Positions 35,219 through 44,307 are shown, counted from the first letter of the stretch. The stretch: 64,000 bases of DNA from Sporolactobacillus vineae DSM 21990 = SL153 (GCF_000377985.1 NZ_KB899044.1:1-64000), one strand, 5' to 3'. Made by a program: numbers and translations. Notes: generated by a model from the letters alone, not told the origin.

Positions 35219-35256
35219 TGTGTTCATCCTGTCTGTACGCTAAATGGTTCCAATTT

Positions 35257-35272
35257 TTGTGAACGCTTTCGA
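35257..35272 (+). promoter_or_regulatory. Candidate catabolite-responsive element
   Basis: TTGTGAACGCTTTCGA matches the cre consensus WTGNNARCGNWWWCAW except for one position. It lies between the flavoprotein gene and trhO. Confidence 0.4.
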
Positions 35273-35338
35273 AAATTTGCGATAATCTCAGCGTAACCGT
35301 TTTGCCTGGAAAAATCAAAGAAAATCTGCCCGTTGATG

Positions 35339-35375
35339 TGTGACAATTGTCACAGTGACCTCTTTTTGTTAGGAT
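35339..35375 (+). promoter_or_regulatory. trhO promoter under a TGTGA-N6-TCACA palindrome
   Basis: TTGTCA (35347-35352), 17 bp, TAGGAT (35370-35375). The 16-bp perfect palindrome TGTGACAATTGTCACA (35339-35354) covers the -35. The half-sites and 6-bp spacing match Fnr/CRP sites and are close to Rex sites. Confidence 0.6.
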
Positions 35376-35430
35376 AAAAGCGATACACCGGAGCGTGAAC
35401 TTCCGGAGGCATTAAATGAGGTGGATAACA

Positions 35431-36369
35431 ATGACTGAGAATAAACCCTATCGTGTCCTGCTTTTTTATCAATATGTAACCATTGATGATCCTGAAACGT
35501 TCGCTCAGGAACATCTGGCCTTTTGTCAACAGCTCGCGCTGAAAGGAAGGATCCTTGTCGCCGGAGAAGGTCTGAACGGAACATTGTCCGGCACCGTCGC
35601 GCATACTCAGAAATATATGAACACGATGCACCGCGATCCGCGTTTTGCCGGAATGGTGTTTAAAATAGATCCGGCGGACGGGCATGCGTTCAGTAAAATG
35701 CATGTGCGCCCGCGTAAAGAAATTGTCGCGCTGAAACTCAGCGATGATATTAATCCGAATAAATTGACCGGAAAACACCTGAAACCGGAAACGTTTTACA
35801 AGGAAATGCAGGACAAGGATACCGTCCTGATTGATGCCCGCAATAATTATGAAACTCAGATCGGCCATTTCCGCAATGCGGTTATCCCGGATATTAAAAC
35901 GTTCCGCGAACTGCCCGGGTGGATCGAACAGCATTTGTCCGATTATAAGGATAAAAAAATCCTGACGTATTGTACCGGCGGCATTCGCTGTGAGAAATTC
36001 AGCGGGTATCTGCTTCGCGCCGGTTTTAAAGATGTCAGCCAGCTTGACGGGGGCATTGTACAGTACGGAAAAGATCCGAATGTCCGCGGCAAAATGTATG
36101 ATGGGAAATGCTACGTGTTCGATCAGCGGATTTCTGTCCCCGTTAATCGGACGGATGAGGATGTGGTGGTCGGCCATTGCCATCATTGCGGTAAACCCTG
36201 TGACCGGATCGTCAATTGCGCCAATCCGGAATGCAACCGTCAGTATATCTGCTGCGAAGATTGTGAAAAGACCTATCAGCGTTCCTGCTCTGACGCCTGC
36301 CGGGAACACCCGCGCAACCGATATCGGCTGGAACACCAGCAGCAGGAAAAACCGGCTGAGACAATCTGA
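35431..36369 (+). CDS. trhO: tRNA uridine-34 hydroxylase, rhodanese type
   Basis: A 312-residue protein that hydroxylates U34 of some tRNAs with O2 (prephenate-independent route to ho5U). The N-terminal acylphosphatase-like UPF0176 domain ([10 protein letters not shown] ... [16 protein letters not shown]) is followed by the rhodanese domain with the active-site loop [10 protein letters not shown]. The C-terminal tail is Cys-rich ([19 protein letters not shown]), probably zinc-binding. ATG 35431 aligns with the family start and has GAGGTGG 5 bp upstream; ATG 35416 also has a site (GGAGG). The Fnr-like palindrome upstream suggests oxygen or redox control, fitting an O2-using enzyme. Confidence 0.87.
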   Translation: MTENKPYRVLLFYQYVTIDDPETFAQEHLAFCQQLALKGRILVAGEGLNGTLSGTVAHTQKYMNTMHRDPRFAGMVFKIDPADGHAFSKMHVRPRKEIVALKLSDDINPNKLTGKHLKPETFYKEMQDKDTVLIDARNNYETQIGHFRNAVIPDIKTFRELPGWIEQHLSDYKDKKILTYCTGGIRCEKFSGYLLRAGFKDVSQLDGGIVQYGKDPNVRGKMYDGKCYVFDQRISVPVNRTDEDVVVGHCHHCGKPCDRIVNCANPECNRQYICCEDCEKTYQRSCSDACREHPRNRYRLEHQQQEKPAETI

Positions 36370-36504
36370 GTAAGGTCTTTCCAGTCTGCTGCTTCAGCAT
36401 GATCGTGTGCGGTAAGTCTGTCTGTGTTCCGGATCATTGACCGATCTCTTCCGTTCTTCTAAAATATCAGAGTTATAGTCTGAGCTATGAGGGAGGAAGT
36501 ACCG

Positions 36505-37992
36505 GTGGGGGAAACCAATAAGAGAACAGTCATGTCCGGCCTGATGATCGGCACGTTTCTGACAGCGATTGAGGGAACGGTGATCAGCACGGCGATGCCG
36601 AAAATCATCGGCGATCTTCAGGGGATCCGGATCATGGACTGGATGTTTTCCATATTTATGCTGACGTCTGCCGTCACTGTACCTTTATTCGGGAAATTAG
36701 CCGATGTGTTCGGCCGGAAAAAGGTATTTGTGTGGGGTACCTCTTTTTTCCTGATCGGCTCGGCGCTCTGCGGATTGTCCTGGTCAATGACGGCATTGAT
36801 TGTTTTCCGCGGTCTGCAGGGGATCGGTGCCGGCGCAGTGATGACCCTCAGCACCACCATTATCGGTGATATTTATCCTGTTGAGACGCGGGCGAAGATG
36901 TTTGGTCTGATCGGGATGATCTGGGGGATTGCCGGTATTTTCGGTCCGCTTGTCGGCGGCTTTTTTGTGGATTCGCTTTCCTGGCACTGGATCTTTTTTA
37001 TTAATATCCCTTTCGGACTGCTGTCGATATCTTTGATTGTTGCCGGCCTGAAAGAAGAGCCGTCTCATCAGGACAAAAAGCTGGATCTGACTGGAGCGGG
37101 TACTTTTACCGTCAGTATGGTTGCGCTCTTGTTCGGGCTCCAGAAGGCTGGGGAAAACGGGAGCTGGAGCGATCCGTCACTCCTGATACTGCTCGTGGTC
37201 TTTATCCTGTTTTTTACGGCTTTTCTGATTTCAGAGCGTAAAGCGGCAGATCCGCTGATTCCGTTTTCGGTGCTGAAGAAACCGATGGTTGTCCTGAATA
37301 ATTGTCTGGCACTGGCTGCTGCTGCAATTTTGATCGGCAATGATATCTATCTGCCGATGTGGCTTCAGGGGGTTCTGGGGTACAACGCGACCGCTTCAGG
37401 ATTTGTCCTGACACCGATGTCGCTTACCTGGATGGCCGGCTCATTTCTCTGCGGACGGCTGCTCGCCAGGCGCGGCGTCCGGATCACCGGTCTGATCGGC
37501 ACAGGTTTCCTGCTTGCCGGGACCTTCTGGATGGTCCTGCTGGATCCCTCTTCCAGCCGTTCATGGATGTATCTGATGACGGCGATTCTCGGCCTTGGCT
37601 TCGGGATTGCACTGACATTGACAACGATTTGCGTCCAGTCTTCCGTTTCTTTTCGAATGCGCGGAGCGGCAACGGCTTCCAATCAGTTTTTCAGAAGCAT
37701 TGGACAGACCATTGGTGCCGCTGCGTTCGGCACCTACTTCAATGCTCGGGCGGCAGAAAAAATCGTCCAGTATCCATCGCAACCGGGACTTGACCTGCAT
37801 CTTTTAAATCAGCTAGTCCGTCCTGCCGGGGGAAGAGGCCTCCCGGAACATCTGGCCGGGATTCTCCGCCATGTACTGGCATTTGGCATCCATCATGTTT
37901 TTCTGGTTCTGCTGGTGCTCGCAGGAGTAACGGCTGTCTGTGCGCTGATGCTTCCCGGGCAGATCCGTGCTGAAGCGGATCAAAAGGTGTAG
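36505..37992 (+). CDS. DHA2-family (14-TMS) multidrug exporter
   Basis: A proton-driven MFS exporter of about 495 residues with 14 membrane helices. Motifs include GTFLTAIEGTVISTAMPKI (motif D1), GKLADVFGRKKVF (motif A) and RGLQGIGAGAVMTLS (motif B), with GIAGIFGPLVGG as motif C. It is similar to the EmrB/QacA/LmrB group. GTG 36505 has GGGAGG 8 bp upstream and is preferred over ATG 36487, which lies before that site. The last 13 bp overlap the convergent tgl gene. Confidence 0.87.
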   Translation: MGETNKRTVMSGLMIGTFLTAIEGTVISTAMPKIIGDLQGIRIMDWMFSIFMLTSAVTVPLFGKLADVFGRKKVFVWGTSFFLIGSALCGLSWSMTALIVFRGLQGIGAGAVMTLSTTIIGDIYPVETRAKMFGLIGMIWGIAGIFGPLVGGFFVDSLSWHWIFFINIPFGLLSISLIVAGLKEEPSHQDKKLDLTGAGTFTVSMVALLFGLQKAGENGSWSDPSLLILLVVFILFFTAFLISERKAADPLIPFSVLKKPMVVLNNCLALAAAAILIGNDIYLPMWLQGVLGYNATASGFVLTPMSLTWMAGSFLCGRLLARRGVRITGLIGTGFLLAGTFWMVLLDPSSSRSWMYLMTAILGLGFGIALTLTTICVQSSVSFRMRGAATASNQFFRSIGQTIGAAAFGTYFNARAAEKIVQYPSQPGLDLHLLNQLVRPAGGRGLPEHLAGILRHVLAFGIHHVFLVLLVLAGVTAVCALMLPGQIRAEADQKV

Positions 37993-38780
37993 GAGGATGT
38001 TCCGGCGGTGATCCGAATGTCTCCGGAGCGTTGTTCACTGCCAAGTGCGGCCAGAGAGAGGTAGTCCGGCCGTGTCGCCTGATTCATCAGAAAAGCAGAA
38101 ACCGTCGCACCGATTCGACGGTATTTGTTTAATTCCGCGATCATCTGCTCTGCGGGGAGAATCCCGATGCCATGGCCGTAGTACAGCCGTCCGGATAGAT
38201 CAACCACGTTTTCACCCTGCCACTGAGGTGTCTGCGGATTGACCTGAGGATTCTTGAAATAGCGGACGTCGCCGGGAATGCCCGCGCCGACGTGATAAGC
38301 ATTTCGTAAGGGAAAGAACGGGTGGTTCTGCCAGTCCCAGAGGAATAAATGCTGGAAGGTCTGATTGAATCTTTCCCGCTCAATCGTGTCAATCAGTGCT
38401 TTGTAGAAAATAATCATCATGGCCGTCGCGCATTCAAAAGCGTATTGTTCACCATTTTTGAAAATGTCGTCGATCGCATCAGCAGGGCTGACACCGCGGT
38501 TCAGTTCAAAGCCGCCATCGCCGGTCAGCGTCCAGAAATGTTCATTGCAGGCAGAATAATAGAAGGTTGCAAAAGCCGCACCGCTGTCCAGCAGCGCGCG
38601 TGCCGCGTCAATTGTCCGGCTGCGCATCCGGATTTCAAAGCGGAGTTCATCACGCGTCGGATAAGCAAATTGTTCCTGCGATTCGGCCATGGACCGGATG
38701 ATCACCGGAGCATAAGCGCCTGAACCTGAAAAACTGTCATATTGATCGGCTGTCAGAATCTGTCCGGATACAAGGATCAT
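37980..38780 (-). CDS. tgl: Spore-coat protein-glutamine gamma-glutamyltransferase
   Basis: A 266-residue transglutaminase that crosslinks coat proteins late in sporulation. It follows B. subtilis Tgl closely: MILVSGQILT start, AAFATFYYSACNEHFW, the catalytic NGEQYAFECATAMMIIFY (Cys117 with Glu116), ALIDTIERERFNQTF, YFKNPQVNPQ and the YYGHGIGIL segment with the likely histidine. It is about 20 residues longer at the C-terminus than the B. subtilis protein. It overlaps the upstream unknown gene by 4 bp. It is the clearest evidence that the organism forms endospores. Confidence 0.95.
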   Translation of the reverse strand: MILVSGQILTADQYDSFSGSGAYAPVIIRSMAESQEQFAYPTRDELRFEIRMRSRTIDAARALLDSGAAFATFYYSACNEHFWTLTGDGGFELNRGVSPADAIDDIFKNGEQYAFECATAMMIIFYKALIDTIERERFNQTFQHLFLWDWQNHPFFPLRNAYHVGAGIPGDVRYFKNPQVNPQTPQWQGENVVDLSGRLYYGHGIGILPAEQMIAELNKYRRIGATVSAFLMNQATRPDYLSLAALGSEQRSGDIRITAGTSSYTF

Positions 38781-39763
38781 CTCCGTTCACCTCCCATTTG
38801 AGAAGCACTGATTGATTCAAGCTGTTCCCGGACCGGTCGTGCGATCCACCATTTCCACTGCTGCGGGTTTTGTTTTCTGAACCGTGCCGAGCAGTCGGCA
38901 AGTGCGGCCCGCGTCCGTCCGGGCAGCCGGATAAAGTTCTGGTAGTTTTTAGCTTCCTCCGGCAGCAATTGTTGTATCGGCTGGCCATTCTTTGGCTGAA
39001 CGACTTTCCCCAGATACTTGGCGCTTGAATGAATGCGGTAGGGGATACCTCCGGGAACGGCGTCATTATTTTCGCCGGTATAAACCAGGTAGTTTCCGTT
39101 ATCTTCGTACCAGGTCTCAAAAGCCAGGAAGGCGGCCTGATTGTCCTCAGCATGGCGCACTTCCGGGATAAACCCGAGCAGCCGCCGGGCAAGACTGCTT
39201 TCCACTGCGTGATCAGAGAGCAGGTAATTTGCCTGATAGACCAAGGAAACAGGTTCTGCTGTCTCCAGGAGGGCGCTGACCAGATAGTGACGCTGACTCT
39301 TGTTTCTATACCGATAAAAGATCAGATCGTTCATGCCTTTGATCCAGTTCTGGTGATAGGTGTGCAGAATCTGTATCGCCGTCCGGTCGATCACCTGTGT
39401 ATAATCCGTTGAAATAATATTCTTCCACCCGGTCCGGAGCATCCAGAGCAGCGATCCGACAACCAGATCATGACGGTCCGGAAAGGAGTCTCTGTTCGCA
39501 AAGGCGGCAGACTCGGTGCCCAGAAGTACCTGATCAACCTGACTGAGGGCCAGTCTTGACCGTATCCCAAGATCAGTGCCCCGGACCTCAAGCTGATCCC
39601 GGAGCAGAAACAAAACAGGAAATTCAAGGCTGGGGTCATTGAGCAAAGCAAGTGCTTGAGTGCGATCAGAATGCACCCAATCCTTCCAGGACTCTTTCAG
39701 TAGTTCGGCACTGCGGCGGTACAGCTGATTCAAAGGATTCTGGTTCACTTCGCCGGTCTGCAT
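38777..39763 (-). CDS. Unknown protein co-translated with tgl
   Basis: A 328-residue protein I do not recognise. It is soluble, rich in aromatic residues and leucine, with no signal peptide, membrane helix or known catalytic motif. The region around TDYTQVIDRTAIQILHTYHQ is predicted helical. The ATG has AGGAGGG 6 bp upstream. Its stop overlaps the tgl start by 4 bp (ATGA), so the two proteins are made together. By context it is a candidate coat protein, Tgl substrate or regulator. On the minus strand a CATATTCA sequence near 39820 recalls SigE/SigK -10 boxes, but no good -35 is seen. Confidence 0.8.
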   Translation of the reverse strand: MQTGEVNQNPLNQLYRRSAELLKESWKDWVHSDRTQALALLNDPSLEFPVLFLLRDQLEVRGTDLGIRSRLALSQVDQVLLGTESAAFANRDSFPDRHDLVVGSLLWMLRTGWKNIISTDYTQVIDRTAIQILHTYHQNWIKGMNDLIFYRYRNKSQRHYLVSALLETAEPVSLVYQANYLLSDHAVESSLARRLLGFIPEVRHAEDNQAAFLAFETWYEDNGNYLVYTGENNDAVPGGIPYRIHSSAKYLGKVVQPKNGQPIQQLLPEEAKNYQNFIRLPGRTRAALADCSARFRKQNPQQWKWWIARPVREQLESISASQMGGERR

Positions 39764-39908
39764 CGCGATCCCTCCTGTTCACACGCCTTGTCATTACTTT
39801 ATTCCGTGAAACAGTGAATATGAGCGCGAATCGCTTCCGATGTCCGCACACCCGCACGGGCCAATTATGATACACTTAATGGCGAATAGTTTGAAAGGTG
39901 GAACAATC

Positions 39909-40703
39909 ATGAAACAGTACCTGGATCTTTGCCGCAAGGTGCTCGAAGAAGGTCACCGTAAATCTGACCGGACCGGAACAGGAACAGTCAGCCTGTTCGG
40001 CTACCAGATGCGGTTCGACCTGCAGCAGGGTTTCCCACTGCTGACGACGAAAAAACTGCACTATAAATCGATCATTTATGAACTCCTCTGGTTTTTACGG
40101 GGGGAGACAAATATCAGATACCTTCAGGATCACGGCGTACGGATATGGAATGAATGGGCCGATGAAAACGGCGACCTGGGTCCTGTTTACGGGAGTCAAT
40201 GGCGCTCATGGCCCGGGGAACATGGAGAAACGATCGATCAGATTGCCAATGTGGTCGATCAGATCAAGACCAATCCGGATTCCCGACGGCTGATCGTGAC
40301 CGCCTGGAACCCGGCGGAAATTAAAGCGATGGCGCTGCCTCCGTGCCACTGCCTGTTTCAATTTTATGTGAATGAGGGGAAACTGAGCTGCCAGCTCTAT
40401 CAGCGAAGTGCCGATATTTTTCTCGGCGTGCCGTTCAATATTGCCTCCTACGCACTTCTGACCAGCATGGTGGCGCATGTGACCGGTTTACAGCCCGGTG
40501 AGTTCATCCATACACTTGGCGACGCACATATCTATTTAAATCATCTTTCTCAGGTAAAGCTGCAGCTGACCAGAACGCCGCGTCCGCTCCCCAGACTGGA
40601 ATTTACCCGTGATGTGAAATCGATTTTTGATTTTGCTTATGAGGACTTCAAAATCGTCGGCTACCACCCGTATCCGCATATCAAGGGCGAGGTGTCCGTA
40701 TGA
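39909..40703 (+). CDS. thyA: Thymidylate synthase
   Basis: A 264-residue folate-dependent enzyme making dTMP from dUMP. It has the RTGTGT and [17 protein letters not shown] motifs and catalytic Cys146 in PPCHCLFQF. The size is the short E. coli ThyA type (B. subtilis ThyB-like). ATG 39909 has AAAGGTGG 7 bp upstream; upstream in-frame ATGs lack a site. It overlaps dfrA by 4 bp, and the pair regenerates tetrahydrofolate. Confidence 0.97.
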   Translation: MKQYLDLCRKVLEEGHRKSDRTGTGTVSLFGYQMRFDLQQGFPLLTTKKLHYKSIIYELLWFLRGETNIRYLQDHGVRIWNEWADENGDLGPVYGSQWRSWPGEHGETIDQIANVVDQIKTNPDSRRLIVTAWNPAEIKAMALPPCHCLFQFYVNEGKLSCQLYQRSADIFLGVPFNIASYALLTSMVAHVTGLQPGEFIHTLGDAHIYLNHLSQVKLQLTRTPRPLPRLEFTRDVKSIFDFAYEDFKIVGYHPYPHIKGEVSV

Positions 40704-41185
40704 TTTCGTTTCTTGTAGCCATGGATCGGAACGGATTAATCGGCCGGAACAATCAGCTGCCCTGGCATTTGCCGGATGATCTGCGCTACTTCAAGCGTAA
40801 AACGATGGGGCATCCGGTGATCATGGGGAGAAAAACATTTGAATCCATGGGAAAGCCGCTTCCCGGCAGACAGAACATCGTACTGAGCCGAAATCCGGGT
40901 TTCCATCCGGACGGGGTCAGCGTCGTTCCGTCGGTCGAAGCTTTTCTCTCTGAAGGGCAGACGTTCGGCAAGGAATGTTTCGTGATTGGCGGGGCGCATA
41001 TCTTTAAAGCATTCATTTCCTTTGCCGACCGGCTTTATATTACAAAAATTGACGCGGAATTAGATGGGGATACCTATTTCACTTCATTCAACGCCGGAGA
41101 TTGGAAGCTGGTTGAAACGACTCCGGGCCGGCTCGACAGGAAGAACATCTATCCCCATGAGTTCCAGGTGTATGAACGCTCCTGA
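40700..41185 (+). CDS. dfrA: Dihydrofolate reductase
   Basis: A 161-residue NADPH-dependent reductase. It has [26 protein letters not shown] with the active-site acidic residue (Asp in LPDDL), GRKTFESMG and the [10 protein letters not shown] loop. It is co-translated with thyA (ATGA overlap), the standard pair. Confidence 0.97.
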   Translation: MISFLVAMDRNGLIGRNNQLPWHLPDDLRYFKRKTMGHPVIMGRKTFESMGKPLPGRQNIVLSRNPGFHPDGVSVVPSVEAFLSEGQTFGKECFVIGGAHIFKAFISFADRLYITKIDAELDGDTYFTSFNAGDWKLVETTPGRLDRKNIYPHEFQVYERS

Positions 41186-41268
41186 TCAAGCCGGAACAGT
41201 GGCGCAGGGCATTCACTGATCCGACAGTGCCGCATATGCTATTAAAAAGAGCGACGGAGCTGATCAAA

Positions 41269-41490
41269 ATGGGTGTCTTAATTTTTCAGCTGTTGCTGTC
41301 CTATGGCGCTGTCGGTACACTTATGGGTCTGATGCTCGGCCTGATCCCCTTCTGGCGCAGGTGGAAAAAGGAACATTTTGCTGCCTTTTGTGTCATTCTT
41401 GTCCTCTGGCTGCCGATTGCCCTGCTGACGATTTTTGCTGCGCCGCTGGCCGGCCACATGCTCAGGTACGAAAAACAGACGTTCGATTAA
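41269..41490 (+). CDS. Small two-helix membrane protein
   Basis: A 73-residue protein with two hydrophobic segments (about residues 2-25 and 37-58) separated by the basic RRWKKEH loop. No family is recognised. ATG 41269 has GGAG 9 bp upstream; the frame extends to 41227. It lies 83 bp after dfrA and may be in its operon. Confidence 0.5.
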   Translation: MGVLIFQLLLSYGAVGTLMGLMLGLIPFWRRWKKEHFAAFCVILVLWLPIALLTIFAAPLAGHMLRYEKQTFD

Positions 41491-41912
41491 ACAAACGGTT
41501 CCGGGGTCCGGATCCGTTTGTTCATGAACAAAAGCATCCGGATCGCTGAATTGTCGGACAAGGACCCATGGGCAGTTCCGTCAGACGCAATACTTCACCG
41601 GGATTACATAGTTTTTACCGCTTCTGCAAAATGGATGATTTTCTGAATGACTCATGTCACAGCGAAATAATATTCCATGACAAATTTGTGATTATGCTTT
41701 TAAAGTTAATTAGATTTCGGTAAAATAAAAAAAGCTGAATCCTTTTTTGATGGAAGGATTGAACTTTTTGTCTGAGCAGGAAAGTGGTATTTGTCCACCG
41801 AGTGTGTCAAGATACACTTATGTGATGAAAAACATTTTACTATTTGCTCTAGGAAATAGGAAAATAAGCCAAGATCAGAGTTGTTTGGCAAAGAAAGGAG
41901 AAATGAATAAGT
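41491..41912. other. Long leader region of gapN
   Basis: A 422-bp gap. An AACAAACGG / CCGTTTGTT inverted repeat at 41490-41522 may end the preceding unit. A promoter candidate TTTAAA-16-TAAAAT (41699-41726) is followed by three hairpins between 41727 and 41835, then 70 bp to the gapN start. Confidence 0.45.
41727..41835 (+). promoter_or_regulatory. Structured 5' leader before gapN
   Basis: Hairpin 1: AAAAAG and CTTTTT flank AATCCTT / AAGGATT with a small internal loop (41727-41769). Hairpin 2: GTGG-7-CCAC. Hairpin 3: GTGT-8-ACAC. The promoter immediately upstream makes this the start of the mRNA. Any riboswitch or protein-binding role is inference. Confidence 0.4.
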
Positions 41913-43364
41913 ATGGCTTCAAAAGTAACTGAATTGACCACTTATAAGGCATATCTTGCCGGTGAGTGGAAAGCCAGCTCCTCAGGTGAAACAATTGCCA
42001 TCAAATCCCCATATCTTCGCGAAACGATCGGCCTTGTGCAGGCTGTGACCCGGAATGAAGTGGATGAAGCAATTACCGCTGCTCATGAGGCACAGAAAAG
42101 CTGGGCAAAGCTGTCATTAAGCGAACGCGGCGCTTATCTAGAAAAATGGGCCGATGAACTGACAAAGAACAATGAAGAAATTGCTACGGCAATCATGCAG
42201 GAAGTCGGCAAGGGCTACAGTGACGCCAAAAAAGAGGTCGTCCGTACAGCGGATTTGATTCGTTACACCGTTCAGGAAGCCCTGCACATGCATGGAGAGA
42301 GTCTGAGGGGTGACGGATTTCCGGGCGGATCTCAGAAGAAGCTTGGTATTGTCCAAAGGGTACCGCTCGGTGTCGTTCTGGCGATCTCACCGTTCAACTA
42401 TCCGGTTAACCTTTCTGCATCCAAGATTGCTCCGGCACTGATGGCCGGAAATGGCGTCATTTTCAAACCTGCGACGCAAGGCTCGATCAGCGGCATTAAG
42501 ATGATTGAGGCACTGAGCAGAACCGGTCTTCCGAAAGGGATTCTCAGTCTGACTACCGGCCGTGGTTCGGTCATTGGCGATTACCTCGTCGAACACAAGG
42601 GAATCAATATGATTACGTTTACCGGTGGTTCAGACACAGGGCATCACCTGTCAAAACAGTCGGCGATGATTCCGATGGTGCTCGAACTGGGCGGAAAGGA
42701 TCCGGCCATTGTCTGCGATGATGCGGATCTCGATGTCACGGTCAAAAGCATTATGAACGGCGCCTTCTCTTATTCAGGTCAGCGATGCACGGCCATCAAA
42801 CGTGTTCTGGTAAACGAAAAAGTGGCCGACGAACTGGTTGCCCGGCTGAAGGCGGAAGTTGAAAAGCTGAAGGTGGGTTCACCGGCAGACGACAGCACGA
42901 TTGTCCCGCTGATCAGCGATAAGGCTGCCGATACGGTTCAGGGACTGATTGATGATGCTCTGGCCAAAAATGCCACACTGGTTACCGGCAATAAGCGAGA
43001 GAAGAACCTGATCTATCCAACACTGCTTGACCACGTGTCTCAAGCGATGGATGTTGCGTGGATCGAACCGTTCGGACCGGTTCTCCCGGTAATCCGTGTT
43101 TCTTCCGATGAGGAAGCCATTGAAATTGCAAACAAATCACAATATGGGCTTCAGGCAAGTATCTTTACTCAGGATATCGACCGGGCACTTGCAGTTGCCC
43201 GTCAGGTTGAAGCCGGTACGGTTCAGGTGAACGGTCGTACGGAGCGTGGGCCGGATCATTTTCCGTTCCTCGGTGTCAAGGCTTCCGGCATGGGCGTACA
43301 GGGAATCCATAACAGTTTGATTTCCATGTCCCGTCAGAAAGTCACTGTCCTGAATTTGAAGTAA
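41913..43364 (+). CDS. gapN: NADP-dependent non-phosphorylating glyceraldehyde-3-phosphate dehydrogenase
   Basis: Oxidises glyceraldehyde-3-phosphate directly to 3-phosphoglycerate and makes NADPH. The 483-residue aldehyde dehydrogenase has Glu258 (LELGGKD) and Cys292 in SGQRCTAIKR. Matches to streptococcal GapN include that QRCTAIKR block, PFNYPVNLS and the C-terminal NGRTERGPDHFPFLGVKASG. These separate it from generic aldehyde dehydrogenases. The ATG follows AAAGGAG. It is monocistronic with a structured leader. NADPH supply here would complement zwf. Confidence 0.93.
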   Translation: MASKVTELTTYKAYLAGEWKASSSGETIAIKSPYLRETIGLVQAVTRNEVDEAITAAHEAQKSWAKLSLSERGAYLEKWADELTKNNEEIATAIMQEVGKGYSDAKKEVVRTADLIRYTVQEALHMHGESLRGDGFPGGSQKKLGIVQRVPLGVVLAISPFNYPVNLSASKIAPALMAGNGVIFKPATQGSISGIKMIEALSRTGLPKGILSLTTGRGSVIGDYLVEHKGINMITFTGGSDTGHHLSKQSAMIPMVLELGGKDPAIVCDDADLDVTVKSIMNGAFSYSGQRCTAIKRVLVNEKVADELVARLKAEVEKLKVGSPADDSTIVPLISDKAADTVQGLIDDALAKNATLVTGNKREKNLIYPTLLDHVSQAMDVAWIEPFGPVLPVIRVSSDEEAIEIANKSQYGLQASIFTQDIDRALAVARQVEAGTVQVNGRTERGPDHFPFLGVKASGMGVQGIHNSLISMSRQKVTVLNLK

Positions 43365-43367
43365 TCA

Positions 43368-43400
43368 GAAAAAGGGGAGAGGAATTTCCCCCTTTTCTTT
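43368..43400 (+). terminator. Terminator of gapN
   Basis: GAAAAAGGGG and CCCCTTTTC arms with T-rich sequence after them, directly behind the stop codon. Confidence 0.8.
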
Positions 43401-43408
43401 AAGTAAAT

Positions 43409-43425
43409 ATGTAAGCGATTGCAAT
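43409..43425 (+). promoter_or_regulatory. Orphan cre-like sequence
   Basis: ATGTAAGCGATTGCAAT fits the cre consensus with one mismatch. It lies between two convergent genes, far from any start codon. Confidence 0.3.
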
Positions 43426-43492
43426 AGATGACTATTACCTTCACGGAAAGCTTGTCCGGCCTGATCAGGGGATAATCAGGATCCCCTTAATC

Positions 43493-43861
43493 TCAGTAGA
43501 ACGGTCCCGGTCCGTAAATCGGCCCGTACGGCGGTCTTGGTGGTCCGTAAGGCGGGAATGGCCCCGGTCCGTAGGGCGGATAATATGGCGGATACGGCCG
43601 AACGCCGATAATGCTGCTCAGGCCGACGCCAAGCAGGCTTCCTGCAAAACCACCGAGAAATGCCTGGCCGCCGATCCCCGGCCCCCAGAAAAACCGGCTA
43701 TCTTCCTGGCCGCCACGCTGCATCTCGTTTGTTTCCAACGGGTTGATATACACATTACTCGCGTCCACAGAAGCAATTTTGCCAACAAGAATGGATCCAT
43801 CGTTACACTGAATTTCAACAACATGGTTAATTAACGACTGATAGTATTCCATCGTTTCCAT
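43493..43861 (-). CDS. LSm-like small protein with Gly/Pro/Tyr-rich tail
   Basis: A 122-residue protein. The N-terminal 45 residues (YYQSLINHVVEIQCNDGS, then GKIASVDASNVYIN) look like a Sm/LSm-type beta barrel. A short Gly-rich hydrophobic segment (GGFAGSLLGVGLSSIIG) follows. The tail is repetitive in Pro, Tyr and Gly (YPPYYPPYGPGPFPPYG), as in some spore-coat proteins. It is related to the protein at 46373-46624. The ATG has GAGGAGG 10 bp upstream. Function unknown; a coat role is inferred from composition. Confidence 0.75.
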   Translation of the reverse strand: METMEYYQSLINHVVEIQCNDGSILVGKIASVDASNVYINPLETNEMQRGGQEDSRFFWGPGIGGQAFLGGFAGSLLGVGLSSIIGVRPYPPYYPPYGPGPFPPYGPPRPPYGPIYGPGPFY

Positions 43862-44037
43862 AAACTCCAGTCCTCCTCAGTACATCCGCCGGTACCTTTA
43901 ATCCAGTGTATGCTTCAGAAAAGAAAGCGGGCGGGCGACTGCCCATTATTCATCAGAGGATCAGATGACTTTTCGGATTCTGAGTCTGTCCATCGCCGGC
44001 TCGCTGGCGATGTAGCCGAAATCTGATCCTTCGTGGT

Positions 44038-44066
44038 TTGATTTAGCAAAGGAAACAAGGTAAAAT
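44038..44066 (+). promoter_or_regulatory. Promoter of the ABC-F leader
   Basis: TTGATT (44038-44043), 17 bp, TAAAAT (44061-44066). Confidence 0.65.
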
Positions 44067-44082
44067 AAAAAATATATTTCGA

Positions 44083-44103
44083 ATGCGAAGAGGACTGGCC
44101 TGA
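44083..44103 (+). CDS. Possible 6-residue leader peptide (MRRGLA)
   Basis: ATG 44083 to TGA 44101-44103 lies just after the leader promoter and before the competing stems, where attenuators of antibiotic-response genes carry a short peptide. No good ribosome binding site is within the normal distance, so support is weak. Confidence 0.25.
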   Translation: MRRGLA

Positions 44104-44149
44104 CTGAGGGCTTTTATCATTTTATCAGGGAAGAGGCCGGTCGGACAGA

Positions 44150-44243
44150 TAACGGATCAGCGCTGTCTTCCGTTTTGATGCATTAATCATTCTGAAGATC
44201 ATACAAGAACGGAGCATCTGAACTCTGTTCTTTTTTTGTGGTC
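44150..44243 (+). promoter_or_regulatory. Transcription attenuator before the ABC-F gene
   Basis: The stem AAGAACGGAG / CTCTGTTCTT followed by seven T ends 65 bp before the start codon. Its 5' arm (AACGGA) can instead pair with TCCGTT near 44170, which in turn can pair with AACGGA near 44152. These mutually exclusive stems are the classical terminator/antiterminator arrangement. Confidence 0.65.
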
Positions 44244-44307
44244 GGGCCGGGGCGATACGCTTTTCGGTTTACCGATGTCAACAGCAGGCATGAGAGGAGA
44301 AAGTATT

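Larger units (their letters stand above)
43862..44307. other. Regulatory leader region of the ABC-F gene
   Basis: A 446-bp gap. The left half shows nothing clear. From 44038 it holds a promoter, a tiny reading frame, competing stems and a terminator, listed separately. Confidence 0.6.

Noticed and set aside
35350-36336. Long minus-strand reading frame (328 codons) opposite trhO
   Set aside because: It lies antisense to a well-supported gene with clear rhodanese motifs, has no ribosome binding site and no family resemblance.
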